Shown piece after piece: positions 1 to 8,040 of a stretch of 64,000 nt of DNA (within the stretch, counting starts at the first letter, position 1; every line of letters starts with the position of its first letter). The stretch is taken from positions 266,355 to 330,354 of the forward strand of contig JADJMW010000008.1 of assembly GCA_016709385.1 (NCBI GenBank), in the 5' to 3' direction. Below the pieces are notes generated by a model. That model did no database searches. It was not told where the DNA came from and saw only the letters and a list, made by a program, of their open reading frames with translations. The stretch comes from Candidatus Rubrivivax defluviihabitans (GTDB lineage: Bacteria > Pseudomonadota > Gammaproteobacteria > Burkholderiales > Burkholderiaceae_C). Both the position numbers and the translations under genes were made by a program.

Positions 1-185
1 AGCAGCTTGGCGTCGATGCGCTCGCTGCCCGTGGTCAGCGCGCCCTGCTTGCCCTGCAGACGCTGCACCAGTTCGGCCGGCGTGTAGATGGCGTCATCGG
101 CGTTGGCTTCGACGTCGAAGTGACGGCGCAGCCGCTCCAGCACGCGGGGTGGCACGACACGGGCGACGAGGATGCGGGCGGGCAT
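1..185 (-). CDS. 2-hydroxyacid (glyoxylate/D-glycerate type) dehydrogenase, N-terminus only
   Basis: Reading leftwards from an ATG at 185, the first 61 residues begin MPARILVARVVPPRVLERL and continue through a short helix-rich stretch to the window edge without a stop. This opening (a hydrophobic beta strand, then 'P..VLERL') is typical of the substrate-binding lobe of NAD(P)-dependent D-isomer 2-hydroxyacid dehydrogenases of the GyaR/GhrB kind, which reduce glyoxylate or hydroxypyruvate. The NAD-binding fold and catalytic Arg/Glu/His lie outside the window, so substrate and cofactor cannot be judged. The gene is divergent from the antiporter operon that starts at 299. Confidence 0.65.
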   Translation of the reverse strand, partial: MPARILVARVVPPRVLERLRRHFDVEANADDAIYTPAELVQRLQGKQGALTTGSERIDAKL

Positions 186-253
186 GGTGGCGTGGGTCGG
201 GTGCAGGACCGTTGATCTTAAGCAAACGGTCACCACCATCTGCACCGAACCCT

Positions 254-274
254 GCGGGGCATAATTCGCCCCGC
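254..274. promoter_or_regulatory. Possible promoter/operator of the antiporter operon
   Basis: In the 113-nt divergent gap between the dehydrogenase and mrpE, a CATAAT hexamer (260-265), close to a -10 box, sits inside an inverted repeat with 6-bp arms GCGGGG (254-259) and CCCCGC (269-274). No strong -35 is seen. It is the only promoter-like element upstream of the operon. The assignment is inference from sequence alone. Confidence 0.25.
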
Positions 275-298
275 TGCAAGCAATGACGACAACAGTCC

Positions 299-781
299 AT
301 GATCCACTCGGTCGGCGCGTTCCTCTCCTTGTACGTGTTCTGGCTGCTGTTGTCGGGCTTCTTCACGCCGTTCCTGATGATCGCCGGCGCAGGCTGCGCG
401 GCTGCGGTGGTGCTGTATACGCGTCGCATGCACGTGCTCGACCCCGAGGGCCAGCCGCTGCAGTTGCTGTGGCCGGCGGCGCTGTACTGGTGCTGGCTGC
501 TGGTGGAGATCCTCAAGTCGGGCTGGACCGTCGTGCGCATCATCGTCGACCCCAAGCTGCCCATCAGCCCGACCCTGGTGCGCTTCAAGCCCAGCCAGAA
601 GACGCCGGTGGGCCTGGTCACGCACGCCAACTCGATCACGCTGACGCCGGGCACCATCACGGTGGAGGCCGAGCCGCATCAATTCCTGGTCCACGCGATC
701 ACTCGCGACGGCGCCGCGGGCGCGGTCGACAGCGACATGGACCGCCGCGTGCTTCGCGCGCTGGAAGGTCACCGCAAGTGA
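299..781 (+). CDS. mrpE: Mrp-type cation/proton antiporter subunit E
   Basis: 160 aa, the usual MrpE/MnhE/PhaE length. Two hydrophobic segments at the N-terminus (about residues 5-37) and a third near 54-75 are followed by a soluble C-terminal domain containing the family pattern 'LTPGTITVE'. MrpE is an accessory inner-membrane subunit needed for full activity of the hetero-oligomeric Mrp antiporter, which exchanges cytoplasmic Na+ or K+ for external protons. It opens a tightly packed operon: its TGA overlaps the next ATG by one base. The ribosome-binding site is poor. The start was chosen because residues 1-12 already begin the first membrane helix. Confidence 0.9.
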   Translation: MIHSVGAFLSLYVFWLLLSGFFTPFLMIAGAGCAAAVVLYTRRMHVLDPEGQPLQLLWPAALYWCWLLVEILKSGWTVVRIIVDPKLPISPTLVRFKPSQKTPVGLVTHANSITLTPGTITVEAEPHQFLVHAITRDGAAGAVDSDMDRRVLRALEGHRK

Positions 782-1083
782 TGTTTGCCGCCGCCGCGTT
801 GGCGCTGCTGGTGACGCTGGCCCTCGTGGTCGTGCGCGCCGCGCTGGGCCCAACCGTGTTCGACCGCGTGCAGGCCGGCAACACCATCGGCACCGTGGCG
901 CTGCTGCTGCTGTCGGTGCTGGGTTTTCTGACCGGGCGGCCCGAATTCCTGGACCTGGCGCTGACCTACGGCCTGCTCAACATCATCGGCACGGTGGCGG
1001 TGCTCAAGTTCTTCCGTTATGGCGACCTGGGTGACCCCGGCGAGGAGCCCGAGGCGGCCCAGCCGCCGAGGGCAGGCCCATGA
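781..1083 (+). CDS. mrpF: Mrp-type cation/proton antiporter subunit F
   Basis: 100 aa with three predicted membrane helices and the MrpF/MnhF signature 'VRAALGPTVFDRV..GNTIG' near residues 18-40. The open frame extends upstream to 283, but that part is only a shadow of mrpE; the ATG at 781 overlaps the mrpE stop and matches the family start. The subunit sits in the membrane core of the Mrp complex. It overlaps mrpG by four bases (ATGA), which indicates translational coupling. Confidence 0.9.
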   Translation: MFAAAALALLVTLALVVVRAALGPTVFDRVQAGNTIGTVALLLLSVLGFLTGRPEFLDLALTYGLLNIIGTVAVLKFFRYGDLGDPGEEPEAAQPPRAGP

Positions 1084-1409
1084 AGCTGCTGATCGACCTT
1101 CTCAGCTGGGCCAGCATCGTGGTCGGCGGCATCTTCTGCATCGTCGGCGCGGTCGGCATGCTGCGCATGCCCGACTTCTACACCCGCGTGCACGCGGCCA
1201 GCCTGGTCGACACGCTGGGGGCCGGTTTCATCCTGTTCGGCCTGCTGCTGCAGGCCGGCTTCACGCTGGTGGCCGTGAAGCTGTTGTTCATCGGCGCGCT
1301 GCTGCTGTTCGCCAGCCCCACCGGCACGCACGCGCTGGCCCGCGCCGCCTACGAGCGCGGTCTGAAGCCGCTGCTGGCCGAACCGGAGGAACCATCATCG
1401 AAGCCCTGA
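1080..1409 (+). CDS. mrpG: Mrp-type cation/proton antiporter subunit G
   Basis: 109 aa, three membrane helices. It carries the MrpG/MnhG hallmark 'GMLRMPDFYTRVHAAS' (about residues 28-43), which defines the family. It starts in the ATGA overlap with mrpF and ends 1409, inside the next reading frame. Role: small integral subunit of the antiporter membrane domain. The C-terminal tail 'LAEPEEPSSKP' is cytosolic and unremarkable. Confidence 0.92.
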   Translation: MKLLIDLLSWASIVVGGIFCIVGAVGMLRMPDFYTRVHAASLVDTLGAGFILFGLLLQAGFTLVAVKLLFIGALLLFASPTGTHALARAAYERGLKPLLAEPEEPSSKP

Positions 1410-1945
1410 TCATCAACGCGCTGCTGGTGCTGATGGCCGTCGTGGTGGTGGTGCTCGGCCGCAGCCGCAATCTCTTCTCGGTGGTCGTGCTCGGCGGCGT
1501 CTACAGCTTCATGATGGCCACCGTGCTGGTCGCCATGGACGCGGTCGACGTGGCGATGACCGAGGCCTCGGTGGGCGCCGGCGTCTCCACCGTGCTCTTC
1601 CTGGGTGCGCTTTACCTGTGCGACAGCGAGGAGGCCAAGCCGATCCGCAACCCGGTGCTGCCCGCGGCGGTTTCGCTGGCGGTGGGCGCGTTGCTGATCT
1701 ATGGTTCCATGGGCCTGCCGATGTTCGACGACGTGCAGGCACCGATCCATCAGCACGTGGCCCCGCACTACCTGCAGCAGGTGATGAAGGAGACCGGCGT
1801 GCCCAACGTCGTGACCGCCGTGCTGGCCAGCTACCGCGGCTACGACACGCTGGGCGAGACAACGGTGGTCTTCACCGCCGGGGCCGGCGTGGTGGCGCTG
1901 CTGCGCCAGCGCCGCCGCAGCAAGAACAAGGAAGGCAAGGCATGA
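1397..1945 (+). CDS. MbhD/MbhE-like (DUF4040) antiporter subunit B', possible ATC start
   Basis: About 182 aa. The first half has the DUF4040/MbhD pattern 'MDAVDVAMTEASVGAGVS' in the middle helices, the second half an MbhE-like extension. In Bacillus Mrp these segments are the C-terminal end of MrpA; here they form a separate gene. A good ribosome-binding site GGAGGA (1385-1390) precedes ACC-ATC-ATC-GAA, and no ATG, GTG or TTG occurs in frame at that spot, so either an ATC start (1397) is used or one base of an ATG is misread. The frame is open back to 1019, but upstream residues are shadows of mrpF and mrpG. It overlaps mrpG by 13 nt and mrpB by four. Confidence 0.8.
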   Translation: MEALIINALLVLMAVVVVVLGRSRNLFSVVVLGGVYSFMMATVLVAMDAVDVAMTEASVGAGVSTVLFLGALYLCDSEEAKPIRNPVLPAAVSLAVGALLIYGSMGLPMFDDVQAPIHQHVAPHYLQQVMKETGVPNVVTAVLASYRGYDTLGETTVVFTAGAGVVALLRQRRRSKNKEGKA

Positions 1946-2370
1946 AGAACGACCTCATCCTGCGCGTCGTGGCCAAACTGCTCATGCCCTACATCCTGCT
2001 CTTCGCGCTGTACGTGCAGTTCCACGGCGACTTCGGCCCCGGCGGCGGCTTCCAGGCCGGCGTCATCATTGCCGCCACGATGCTGTTCTACGGCCTCATC
2101 TATGGCCTGCCGGCGGTGCAGAAGGTGATGCCGGAGCCCCTGGTCGAGTCGATGATGGCGGTGGGCGTGCTCGTCTACGGCGGCGTCGGCGTCGCGGGCC
2201 TGCTGCTGGGCGGCAACTACCTCGACTATTTCGTGCTCTCCCACGATACCGTGCACGGCCAGGAGCGCGGCATTTTCTGGGTCGAGGTCGGCGTGGCCAT
2301 CACCGTCTCCGGCGTGATGATGAAGATCTTCTACATGTTCGCCGCCCGCCGCAAGGGCGAGTTCTCATGA
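1942..2370 (+). CDS. mrpB: Mrp-type cation/proton antiporter subunit B
   Basis: 142 aa with the MnhB-domain signature 'HGDFGPGGGFQAGVI' (about residues 28-42), four predicted membrane helices and a basic C-terminus. The frame is open from 1618; the ATG at 1942 in an ATGA overlap with the upstream gene was chosen because the preceding residues are charged out-of-frame sequence. MrpB contacts the MrpA-type C-terminal helices in known complexes. Its stop overlaps mrpC in another ATGA. Confidence 0.9.
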   Translation: MKNDLILRVVAKLLMPYILLFALYVQFHGDFGPGGGFQAGVIIAATMLFYGLIYGLPAVQKVMPEPLVESMMAVGVLVYGGVGVAGLLLGGNYLDYFVLSHDTVHGQERGIFWVEVGVAITVSGVMMKIFYMFAARRKGEFS

Positions 2371-2756
2371 ACGGGCCACCGGGGTTGCCCGGTGTCATCG
2401 GGCACTTCAGCTATTTCGTCACCATCTTCCTGCTCGTGGCGGGGCTGTTCATCGTCATCGCCCGCGGCAACCTGATCAAGAAGCTGGTCGGGCTGGGCAT
2501 CTTCCAGACCTCGGTCTACCTGCTGTACATCGCACCGGGCAAGCTGATCGGCGGCACCGCGCCGATCCTCAGCGACGCGTTCAAGATCTACTCCAACCCG
2601 ATCCCGCACGTGCTGATCCTGACCGCCATCGTGGTGGGCGTGGCCACGCTGGCGCTGGGCCTGGCACTGGTCGTGCGCATCCGCGAGGCCTATGGCACGA
2701 TCGAGGAAGACGACATCCTGCTGCAGGAAACGTCGCCAGGCAGCGGCGCAGACTGA
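2367..2756 (+). CDS. mrpC: Mrp-type cation/proton antiporter subunit C (NuoK-like)
   Basis: 129 aa, three membrane helices, homologous to NuoK of complex I. The 'LVGLGIFQTSVYLLYIAPG' helix (about residues 38-56) and the 'NPIPHVLILTAIVVGVA' segment (73-89) are typical of MrpC/MnhC. A conserved-type acidic residue expected in NuoK is replaced by polar residues, as is usual in MrpC. Two nucleotides separate its TGA from mrpD. Confidence 0.92.
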   Translation: MNGPPGLPGVIGHFSYFVTIFLLVAGLFIVIARGNLIKKLVGLGIFQTSVYLLYIAPGKLIGGTAPILSDAFKIYSNPIPHVLILTAIVVGVATLALGLALVVRIREAYGTIEEDDILLQETSPGSGAD

Positions 2757-2758
2757 GA

Positions 2759-4240
2759 ATGAGCATCGCCACCCATCTGCCTGCGCTGCAGGTCGTGCTG
2801 CCGCTGCTGGCCGCGCCATTGACGGTGCTGCTGCGCCGGCCCGGCCTGGCCTTCTTGGTGGCCGTGGCGGCCAGCTGGTGCGCGCTGGCCATTGCGCTCG
2901 CGCTGGCCCTGCAGGTGCATGGCAGCGGGGTCATCTCGTATCCCATCGGCAACTGGCCACCACCGATCGGCATCGAATACCGCGTCGACGCCTTGTCGTC
3001 GGCGATGCTGGTGCTTGTGGCGGGCATCGCCTCGGTGGTGCTGCCCTTTGCACGCGGCAGCATCGAGCGCGAGGTGCCGGCGGCGCAGCATTACCTCTTC
3101 TACACGATGTTCCTGCTGTGCATGACCGGGCTGCTGGGCATCTCGATCACCGGCGACGCCTTCAACATCTTCGTCTTCCTGGAGATCTCGTCGCTGTCGA
3201 CCTACGTGCTGATTGCACTGGGCCGCGACAAGCGGGCACTGGTGGCCGCCTACCAGTACCTGATCATGGGCACCATCGGCGCCACCTTCATCGTCATCGC
3301 CATCGGGCTGCTGTACCTGATGACGGGCACGTTGAATCTGGCCGACATGGGGCGGCGCATCGCCGCGGTGAACGGCACGCGCCCGGTGCTGGCCGCGCTG
3401 GCCTTCCTGACCGTGGGCGTGTCGCTGAAGCTGGCGCTGTTCCCCTTGCACCAGTGGCTGCCGAATGCCTACGCGTATGCGCCCACGGCGGTATCGGCCT
3501 TCGTCGCCGCCACCGCCACCAAGGTGGCGGTGTACGTGCTGCTGCGCTTCTATTTCGGCGTCTTCGGCGAGGCCCAGGTCTTCGGCCGCCTGCCCATGGA
3601 GCAGATGATGCTGGTGCTGGCGCTGGCCGGCATGTTCGTGGCCAGCACCATCGCCATCTTCCAGACCGACCTGAAGCGCCTGTTCGCCTATTCGAGCGTG
3701 GGGCAGATCGGCTATATCGTGCTCGGCCTGTCGTTCGACTCGGCCACGGGCCTGACGGCCTCCATCGTGCACCTGTTCAACCACGGCGTGACCAAGGGCG
3801 CGATCTTCATGCTGCTGGGCATCGTGGTGGCTTCGGTGGGCGGCGCCACGCTGGCGCGTGTCCACGGCCTGGGCCGGCTCATGCCCTGGACCAGTGCCGG
3901 CATCGTGCTGGCGGGCCTGTCTCTGATCGGCGTGCCGGGCACCGCCGGCTTCGTCACCAAGTGGTACCTGGTGCTGGCGGCGCTGGAGCAGGGGCAGTGG
4001 TGGCTGGTGTTCCTGATCGTGGCCTCGTCGCTGGTGTCGCTGATGTACGTCTGGCGCTTCGTCGAAGTGGCCTACTTCCGTGAGCCGCGCAAGGACATCG
4101 CGCCGGCAGCCGTGCCACGCTCGATGGCGGTGCCCACGGCGGTACTGCTGGTGGCGGTGGTGTTGTTCGGACTGGATACCCACTACACCGTGGACCCCGC
4201 CATACGGGCGGCCGAGATGCTGCTCGGGGGAGGCCGTTGA
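2759..4240 (+). CDS. mrpD: Mrp-type antiporter subunit D (proton-translocating, NuoM/N-like)
   Basis: 493 aa with about 14 membrane helices. The ion-path residues of the complex-I antiporter family are present: Glu142 in 'FVFLEIS' (helix 5), Lys224 in 'VSLKLALFPLHQWLP' (broken helix 7) with His231, and Lys255 in 'TATKVAVYVLL' (helix 8). The 'FPLHQWLPNAY' motif is diagnostic. Known role: one of the proton/cation exchange units of Mrp. The stop TGA shares one base with the next gene's ATG at 4240. It is the most canonical of the three D-type subunits in this operon. Confidence 0.92.
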   Translation: MSIATHLPALQVVLPLLAAPLTVLLRRPGLAFLVAVAASWCALAIALALALQVHGSGVISYPIGNWPPPIGIEYRVDALSSAMLVLVAGIASVVLPFARGSIEREVPAAQHYLFYTMFLLCMTGLLGISITGDAFNIFVFLEISSLSTYVLIALGRDKRALVAAYQYLIMGTIGATFIVIAIGLLYLMTGTLNLADMGRRIAAVNGTRPVLAALAFLTVGVSLKLALFPLHQWLPNAYAYAPTAVSAFVAATATKVAVYVLLRFYFGVFGEAQVFGRLPMEQMMLVLALAGMFVASTIAIFQTDLKRLFAYSSVGQIGYIVLGLSFDSATGLTASIVHLFNHGVTKGAIFMLLGIVVASVGGATLARVHGLGRLMPWTSAGIVLAGLSLIGVPGTAGFVTKWYLVLAALEQGQWWLVFLIVASSLVSLMYVWRFVEVAYFREPRKDIAPAAVPRSMAVPTAVLLVAVVLFGLDTHYTVDPAIRAAEMLLGGGR

Positions 4241-5715
4241 TGGCCCCCGAGCAAGCCGTCCTGGCGGCCCTGGCCGTGCCGCTGCTGGGCGCGGCGCTGA
4301 TCGCACTGGCCGGCCGCGCGCCGAACCTGCGCGAATCGGTGACGCTGATCACGGCGGTCACGCTGCTGGGCTGCGTGCTGACGTTGCTGCCCGCCTTGAT
4401 GGCCGGCGGGCGGCCCGCCGTGGCCTTGTTCGAACTGCTCCCGGGGCTGGAAATCGCGCTGCGCGTGGAGCCTCTGGGCATGCTGTTCGCGCTCATTGCC
4501 TCCAGTCTGTGGATCGTCAACTCGCTGTATTCCATCGGCTACATGCGCGGCAACCAGGAAGAGCGGCAGACGCGCTTCTATATCTGTTTCGCGCTTTCGC
4601 TGGCCGCCACGATGGGCATCGCCTTCTCGGCCAACCTGTTCACGCTGTTCCTCTTCTACGAGGTGCTGACGCTGGTGACCTACCCGCTGGTCACGCACCA
4701 CGGTACCGAGAAGGCGCGCCAGGGCGGCCGCGTCTACCTGGGCCTGTTGCTCGGCACGTCCACGGTCTTCCTGCTGCCGGCGCTGATCTTCATCTGGTAC
4801 CTCGCCGGCACCACCGACTTCACGCCCGGCGGCGTCCTCCAGGGCCGGCTCGGCCACAACGAACTGGCGGCGCTGCTGGCGCTCACGGTGTATGGCATCG
4901 GCAAGGCGGCGCTGATGCCCTTCCACCGCTGGCTGCCGGCGGCGATGGTGGCGCCGACACCGGTCTCGGCGCTGCTGCACGCGGTGGCGGTGGTGAAGGC
5001 CGGTGTCTTCAGCGTCGTCAAGGTCATCGTCTATATCTTCGGCGTCGACAACCTGGCCGCGGCGGGCCTCGGCGGCGCCGCCGACTGGCTGGTGGCGGTG
5101 GCCGGCTTCACCATCCTGGCCGCGTCTGTGGTGGCGCTGAATGCCGACAACCTGAAGCGGCGACTGGCCTACTCCACGGTCAGCCAGCTCGCCTACGTGA
5201 TCATGGCCGCGGCGCTGCTGGCGCCGCTGAGCCTCATCGGCGCCGTGCTGCACATCGCCGCGCATGCTTTCGGCAAGATCACGCTGTTCTTCGCCGCTGG
5301 CGCCATCTACACCGCCGCGCACAAGACCGAGGTCAGCCAGCTCGACGGCATCGGCCGCCGCATGCCGTGGACCATGGGCGCGTTCGCGATCGGCGCCTTG
5401 TCGATGATCGGCCTGCCGCCGGCGGCAGGCTTCGTCTCCAAGTGGTACATGCTGTCGGGCGCGATGGCCGCGCAGCATTGGGTGGCCGTGGCCGTGATCG
5501 TGGGCAGCACGCTGCTCAATGCCGGCTACTTCCTGCCCATCGTCTACCGCGCCTTCTTCGTGGCACCCGCCCATGACGCACACGACCACCCGCATGGCGA
5601 GGCGCCGCTGCCGATGGTGATCGCGCTCACCGTCACCGCGGCGGCCACGGTGCTGCTCTTCTTCCTGCCCGAGGTGCCGCTGGCGCTGGCGCGGCAGATG
5701 CTGGCCGGAGGCTGA
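4240..5715 (+). CDS. Second D-type (NuoL/M-like) antiporter subunit
   Basis: 491 aa, polytopic, with the family residues Glu141 ('LFYEVLT'), Lys222 and His229 in 'GKAALMPFHRWLP', and Lys253 in 'HAVAVVKAGVF', a NuoL/MrpA-like stretch. It probably replaces the N-terminal antiporter half of MrpA, which is missing as a full-length gene. A TTG lies one codon upstream (4237), but the ATG at 4240 has GGGGGAGG spaced correctly and overlaps the mrpD stop. Product databases often call such proteins simply 'cation/proton antiporter subunit D'. Confidence 0.88.
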   Translation: MAPEQAVLAALAVPLLGAALIALAGRAPNLRESVTLITAVTLLGCVLTLLPALMAGGRPAVALFELLPGLEIALRVEPLGMLFALIASSLWIVNSLYSIGYMRGNQEERQTRFYICFALSLAATMGIAFSANLFTLFLFYEVLTLVTYPLVTHHGTEKARQGGRVYLGLLLGTSTVFLLPALIFIWYLAGTTDFTPGGVLQGRLGHNELAALLALTVYGIGKAALMPFHRWLPAAMVAPTPVSALLHAVAVVKAGVFSVVKVIVYIFGVDNLAAAGLGGAADWLVAVAGFTILAASVVALNADNLKRRLAYSTVSQLAYVIMAAALLAPLSLIGAVLHIAAHAFGKITLFFAAGAIYTAAHKTEVSQLDGIGRRMPWTMGAFAIGALSMIGLPPAAGFVSKWYMLSGAMAAQHWVAVAVIVGSTLLNAGYFLPIVYRAFFVAPAHDAHDHPHGEAPLPMVIALTVTAAATVLLFFLPEVPLALARQMLAGG

Positions 5716-5716
5716 A

Positions 5717-5977
5717 ATGAACAGGCAAGACGACCGTCACTGGCTCGACGACCCGGCGCACGTGAAGCTGCTGTGGCGCGGTTTCCTGGTCGTGTTGGCG
5801 CTGACCGTCGTGGCCGAACTCTTCGTGCACCTGCACCCGCATTTCGAGATCGAATCCGTCTTCGGCTTTTCGGCCTGGTTCGGCTTCGGCGCCTGCGCCG
5901 CGATGATCGCGGTGGCCAAGGGTCTGGCCCTGGTGCTGAAGCGGCCCGACACCTACTACGGCCGGCACGATGACTGA
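5717..5977 (+). CDS. Small membrane protein of the antiporter operon
   Basis: 86 aa with two hydrophobic segments (about residues 18-38 and 48-72) separated by 'HLHPHFEIESVFGFSAWFGF'. I do not recognise a named domain. It has a clear GGAGG (5707-5711), starts two bases after the upstream stop and overlaps the next gene by eight bases, so it is certainly part of the operon. A structural or assembly role beside the D-type subunits is inference from position. The charged end 'RPDTYYGRHDD' suggests a cytosolic tail. Confidence 0.75.
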   Translation: MNRQDDRHWLDDPAHVKLLWRGFLVVLALTVVAELFVHLHPHFEIESVFGFSAWFGFGACAAMIAVAKGLALVLKRPDTYYGRHDD

Positions 5978-7661
5978 CGCCGCCACCGTGATCCACCCGG
6001 CGCTGGTGCTGATCGCCGGCGGACTGCTGCTGCCCTGGCTGCGCGGCGCGCTGCGTTCCGTCGGCATCGTGGCGCTGCCCCTGGTCGTGCTGGCACTGGT
6101 GTGGCAGGTACCCGACGGCGCGGTGTGGCGGCTGCACTGGCTGGACTACACGCTCGCGCCGCTGCAAGGCGACAAGCTGTCGCGACTGTTCGCCACCATC
6201 TTCGCGCTCATGGCGGCCGGCGGCGGCTTGTTCGCGCTGGGCCAGAAGAGCCGCGTCGAGGTGCCGGCCGCTTTCGTCTATGCCGGCTCGGCCATCGGCG
6301 TGGCGCTGGCCGGCGACCTGGTCACCGTCTTCGTCTTCTGGGAACTGATGGCCGTGGGGTCCACCCTGGTGCTGTGGAGCCAGGGCAGCGAGGCCGCCTA
6401 CCGCGCCGCGCGGCGCTACCTGATGATCCACCTCGCCGGCGGCGTGGTGCTGTTTGCCGGCGTCACCGGCCATATCCTGGCCACCGGCAGCGTGGCGTTC
6501 ACGCGCATGGCGCCGGACTCGGTGCCGCACTGGCTGATCCTGGCCGGTTTCCTGGTCAACGCCGGCGCCGTGCCGCTGTCGGCCTGGCTGCCCGACGCCT
6601 ACCCCGAGGCCTCGTGGAGCGGCACCGTGTTCCTCTCGGCCTTCACCACCAAGACGGCGGTTTACGTGCTGATCCGCGGCTTCCCCGGCACCGAGCTGCT
6701 GATCTGGGTGGGGCTGGCAATGGTCTTCTACGGCATCATCTATGCGCTGCTGGAAAACGACATGCGGCGCATCCTGGCCTATTCCATCGTCAACCAGGTC
6801 GGCTTCATGCTTGCCGGCATCGGCATCGGCACCGAGATGGCGCTCAACGGCGCCGCGGCGCATGCCTTCACGCACATCATCTACAAGGCACTGCTGCTCA
6901 TGTCGGCCGGCTCGGTGCTGCTGATGACGAACCGGCGCAAGTGCTCGGAGCTCGGCGGCCTGTTCCACACCATGCCGCTGACCACGGTGTGCGGCACCAT
7001 CGGCGCGCTGGCCATCTCGTCGTTCCCATTGACTTCCGGTTTCGTCTCGAAGTCCATGGTTTCACAGGCGGCCGCCGACGGCCACCTGCTCACGGTGTGG
7101 CTGCTGCTCACGGCCGCCTCGGCCGGAGTCTTCCTGCACGCCGGCATCAAATTCCCGTGGTTCGTCTTCTTCCAGAAGGATTCCGGCCTGCGCCCGGCCG
7201 AACCGCCGGCCTCGATGCGCTGGGCGATGGTCTTCTTCGCCTTCCTGTGTATCGCGCTCGGCGTCTGGGCCGAGCCGCTTTACGCGCTGCTGCCCTACGA
7301 GGTGAAGTACGAGCCCTACACCTGGGCCCACGTGCTGACGCAGACGCAGTTGCTGCTGTTCTCGGGGCTGGCTTTCTTCGTCATGCTGCCCTACCTGAAG
7401 CGCACGCTGACGATCACGCTGGACACCGACTGGGTCTGGCGGCGCCTGCTGCCGGGACTGCTGCGCGCCTTCACGCCGCTGCTGAGCGCCACGCGCCACG
7501 CCGCCGGCACCACGGTCAAGGCCACGGTGCAGGCCGCCCAGGCCACCGTGGAGCGCACACACGGCCTGGACAGCCGCCTGGCCAAGACTTGGCCCACCGG
7601 GCGCATGGGGCTGGCGGTCCTGATCCTGCTGCTGGGTTATCTGCTGCTGTACTACCTGTAA
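5970..7661 (+). CDS. Third D-type antiporter subunit, broken-helix lysine absent
   Basis: 563 aa, about 14 membrane helices plus a longer C-terminal extension ending in a last hydrophobic helix (about 543-561). The antiporter-family glutamate is present (Glu125 in 'VFWELMA') and so is Lys228 in 'TTKTAVYVLI', but the helix-7 motif reads 'LVNAGAVPLSAWLPDAYPEAS', with Asn197/Ala where the family normally has the ion-path lysine. The extension resembles lateral-helix additions in complex-I-like subunits, though this is inference. It closes the operon; 200 bp of intergenic sequence follow. Confidence 0.85.
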   Translation: MTDAATVIHPALVLIAGGLLLPWLRGALRSVGIVALPLVVLALVWQVPDGAVWRLHWLDYTLAPLQGDKLSRLFATIFALMAAGGGLFALGQKSRVEVPAAFVYAGSAIGVALAGDLVTVFVFWELMAVGSTLVLWSQGSEAAYRAARRYLMIHLAGGVVLFAGVTGHILATGSVAFTRMAPDSVPHWLILAGFLVNAGAVPLSAWLPDAYPEASWSGTVFLSAFTTKTAVYVLIRGFPGTELLIWVGLAMVFYGIIYALLENDMRRILAYSIVNQVGFMLAGIGIGTEMALNGAAAHAFTHIIYKALLLMSAGSVLLMTNRRKCSELGGLFHTMPLTTVCGTIGALAISSFPLTSGFVSKSMVSQAAADGHLLTVWLLLTAASAGVFLHAGIKFPWFVFFQKDSGLRPAEPPASMRWAMVFFAFLCIALGVWAEPLYALLPYEVKYEPYTWAHVLTQTQLLLFSGLAFFVMLPYLKRTLTITLDTDWVWRRLLPGLLRAFTPLLSATRHAAGTTVKATVQAAQATVERTHGLDSRLAKTWPTGRMGLAVLILLLGYLLLYYL

Positions 7662-7808
7662 CGCCGAGCATCCTTCAGGGCGCAGGGTCGAACCATGCGC
7701 CGGCGATGCGATCCGCCGGCCGGGGTTCGTCGCCGCGCGGACGGGATGCCCGGGCCGAAACCCGGTATCCGCGGCGACATGAGGCCTACATCGTAGGGAG
7801 CGCCGATC

Positions 7809-7844
7809 AAAAAAAGTGAAGGGGACGGTGGGCACCGTGCCACC
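7809..7844 (-). terminator. Weak terminator-like hairpin plus T-run behind tRNA-Thr
   Basis: Read on the minus strand after the tRNA, an interrupted hairpin GGTGGCA/TGCCCACC (7827-7844) is followed about 11 nt later by seven T residues (7809-7815). The gap between stem and T-run is longer than in a classical intrinsic terminator. It could equally act on plus-strand transcripts of the antiporter operon. Confidence 0.3.
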
Positions 7845-7860
7845 AACCCCCGCTTTTGCT

Positions 7861-7936
7861 TGGTGCCGGTGAGAAGAGTCGAACTCCCGACCTTCGCATT
7901 ACGAATGCGCTGCTCTACCAACTGAGCTACACCGGC
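7861..7936 (-). tRNA. tRNA-Thr (anticodon CGT)
   Basis: A 76-nt cloverleaf on the minus strand: acceptor arms GCCGGTG and CACCGGC pair fully, D-arm GCTC/GAGC, anticodon loop TTCGTAA giving CGU for the Thr codon ACG, T-loop TTCGACT, and an encoded CCA at 7861-7863. The anticodon stem's outermost pair is a G-A mismatch; otherwise the fold is regular. The surrounding gene order shows no integrated element at its 3' end. Confidence 0.95.
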
Positions 7937-8040
7937 GAGGAAATATCGGCGGGTCACCACCGACGGTTCCGAAAACAGCCAGCGATGTTAACACTGCAGG
8001 CACGGGCGTCGGCCTGCGACGGGCACAATCCCGTCCAACC

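Noticed and set aside
283..780. Long reading frame joined to mrpF upstream of 781
   Set aside because: Its translation is Arg/Ala/Gly-rich and antisense-like; it is the shadow of mrpE.
7662..7808. Possible riboswitch or small RNA between the antiporter operon and tRNA-Thr
   Set aside because: Only an imperfect stem near 7739-7770 with two mismatches and no T-run; no known riboswitch core is visible.
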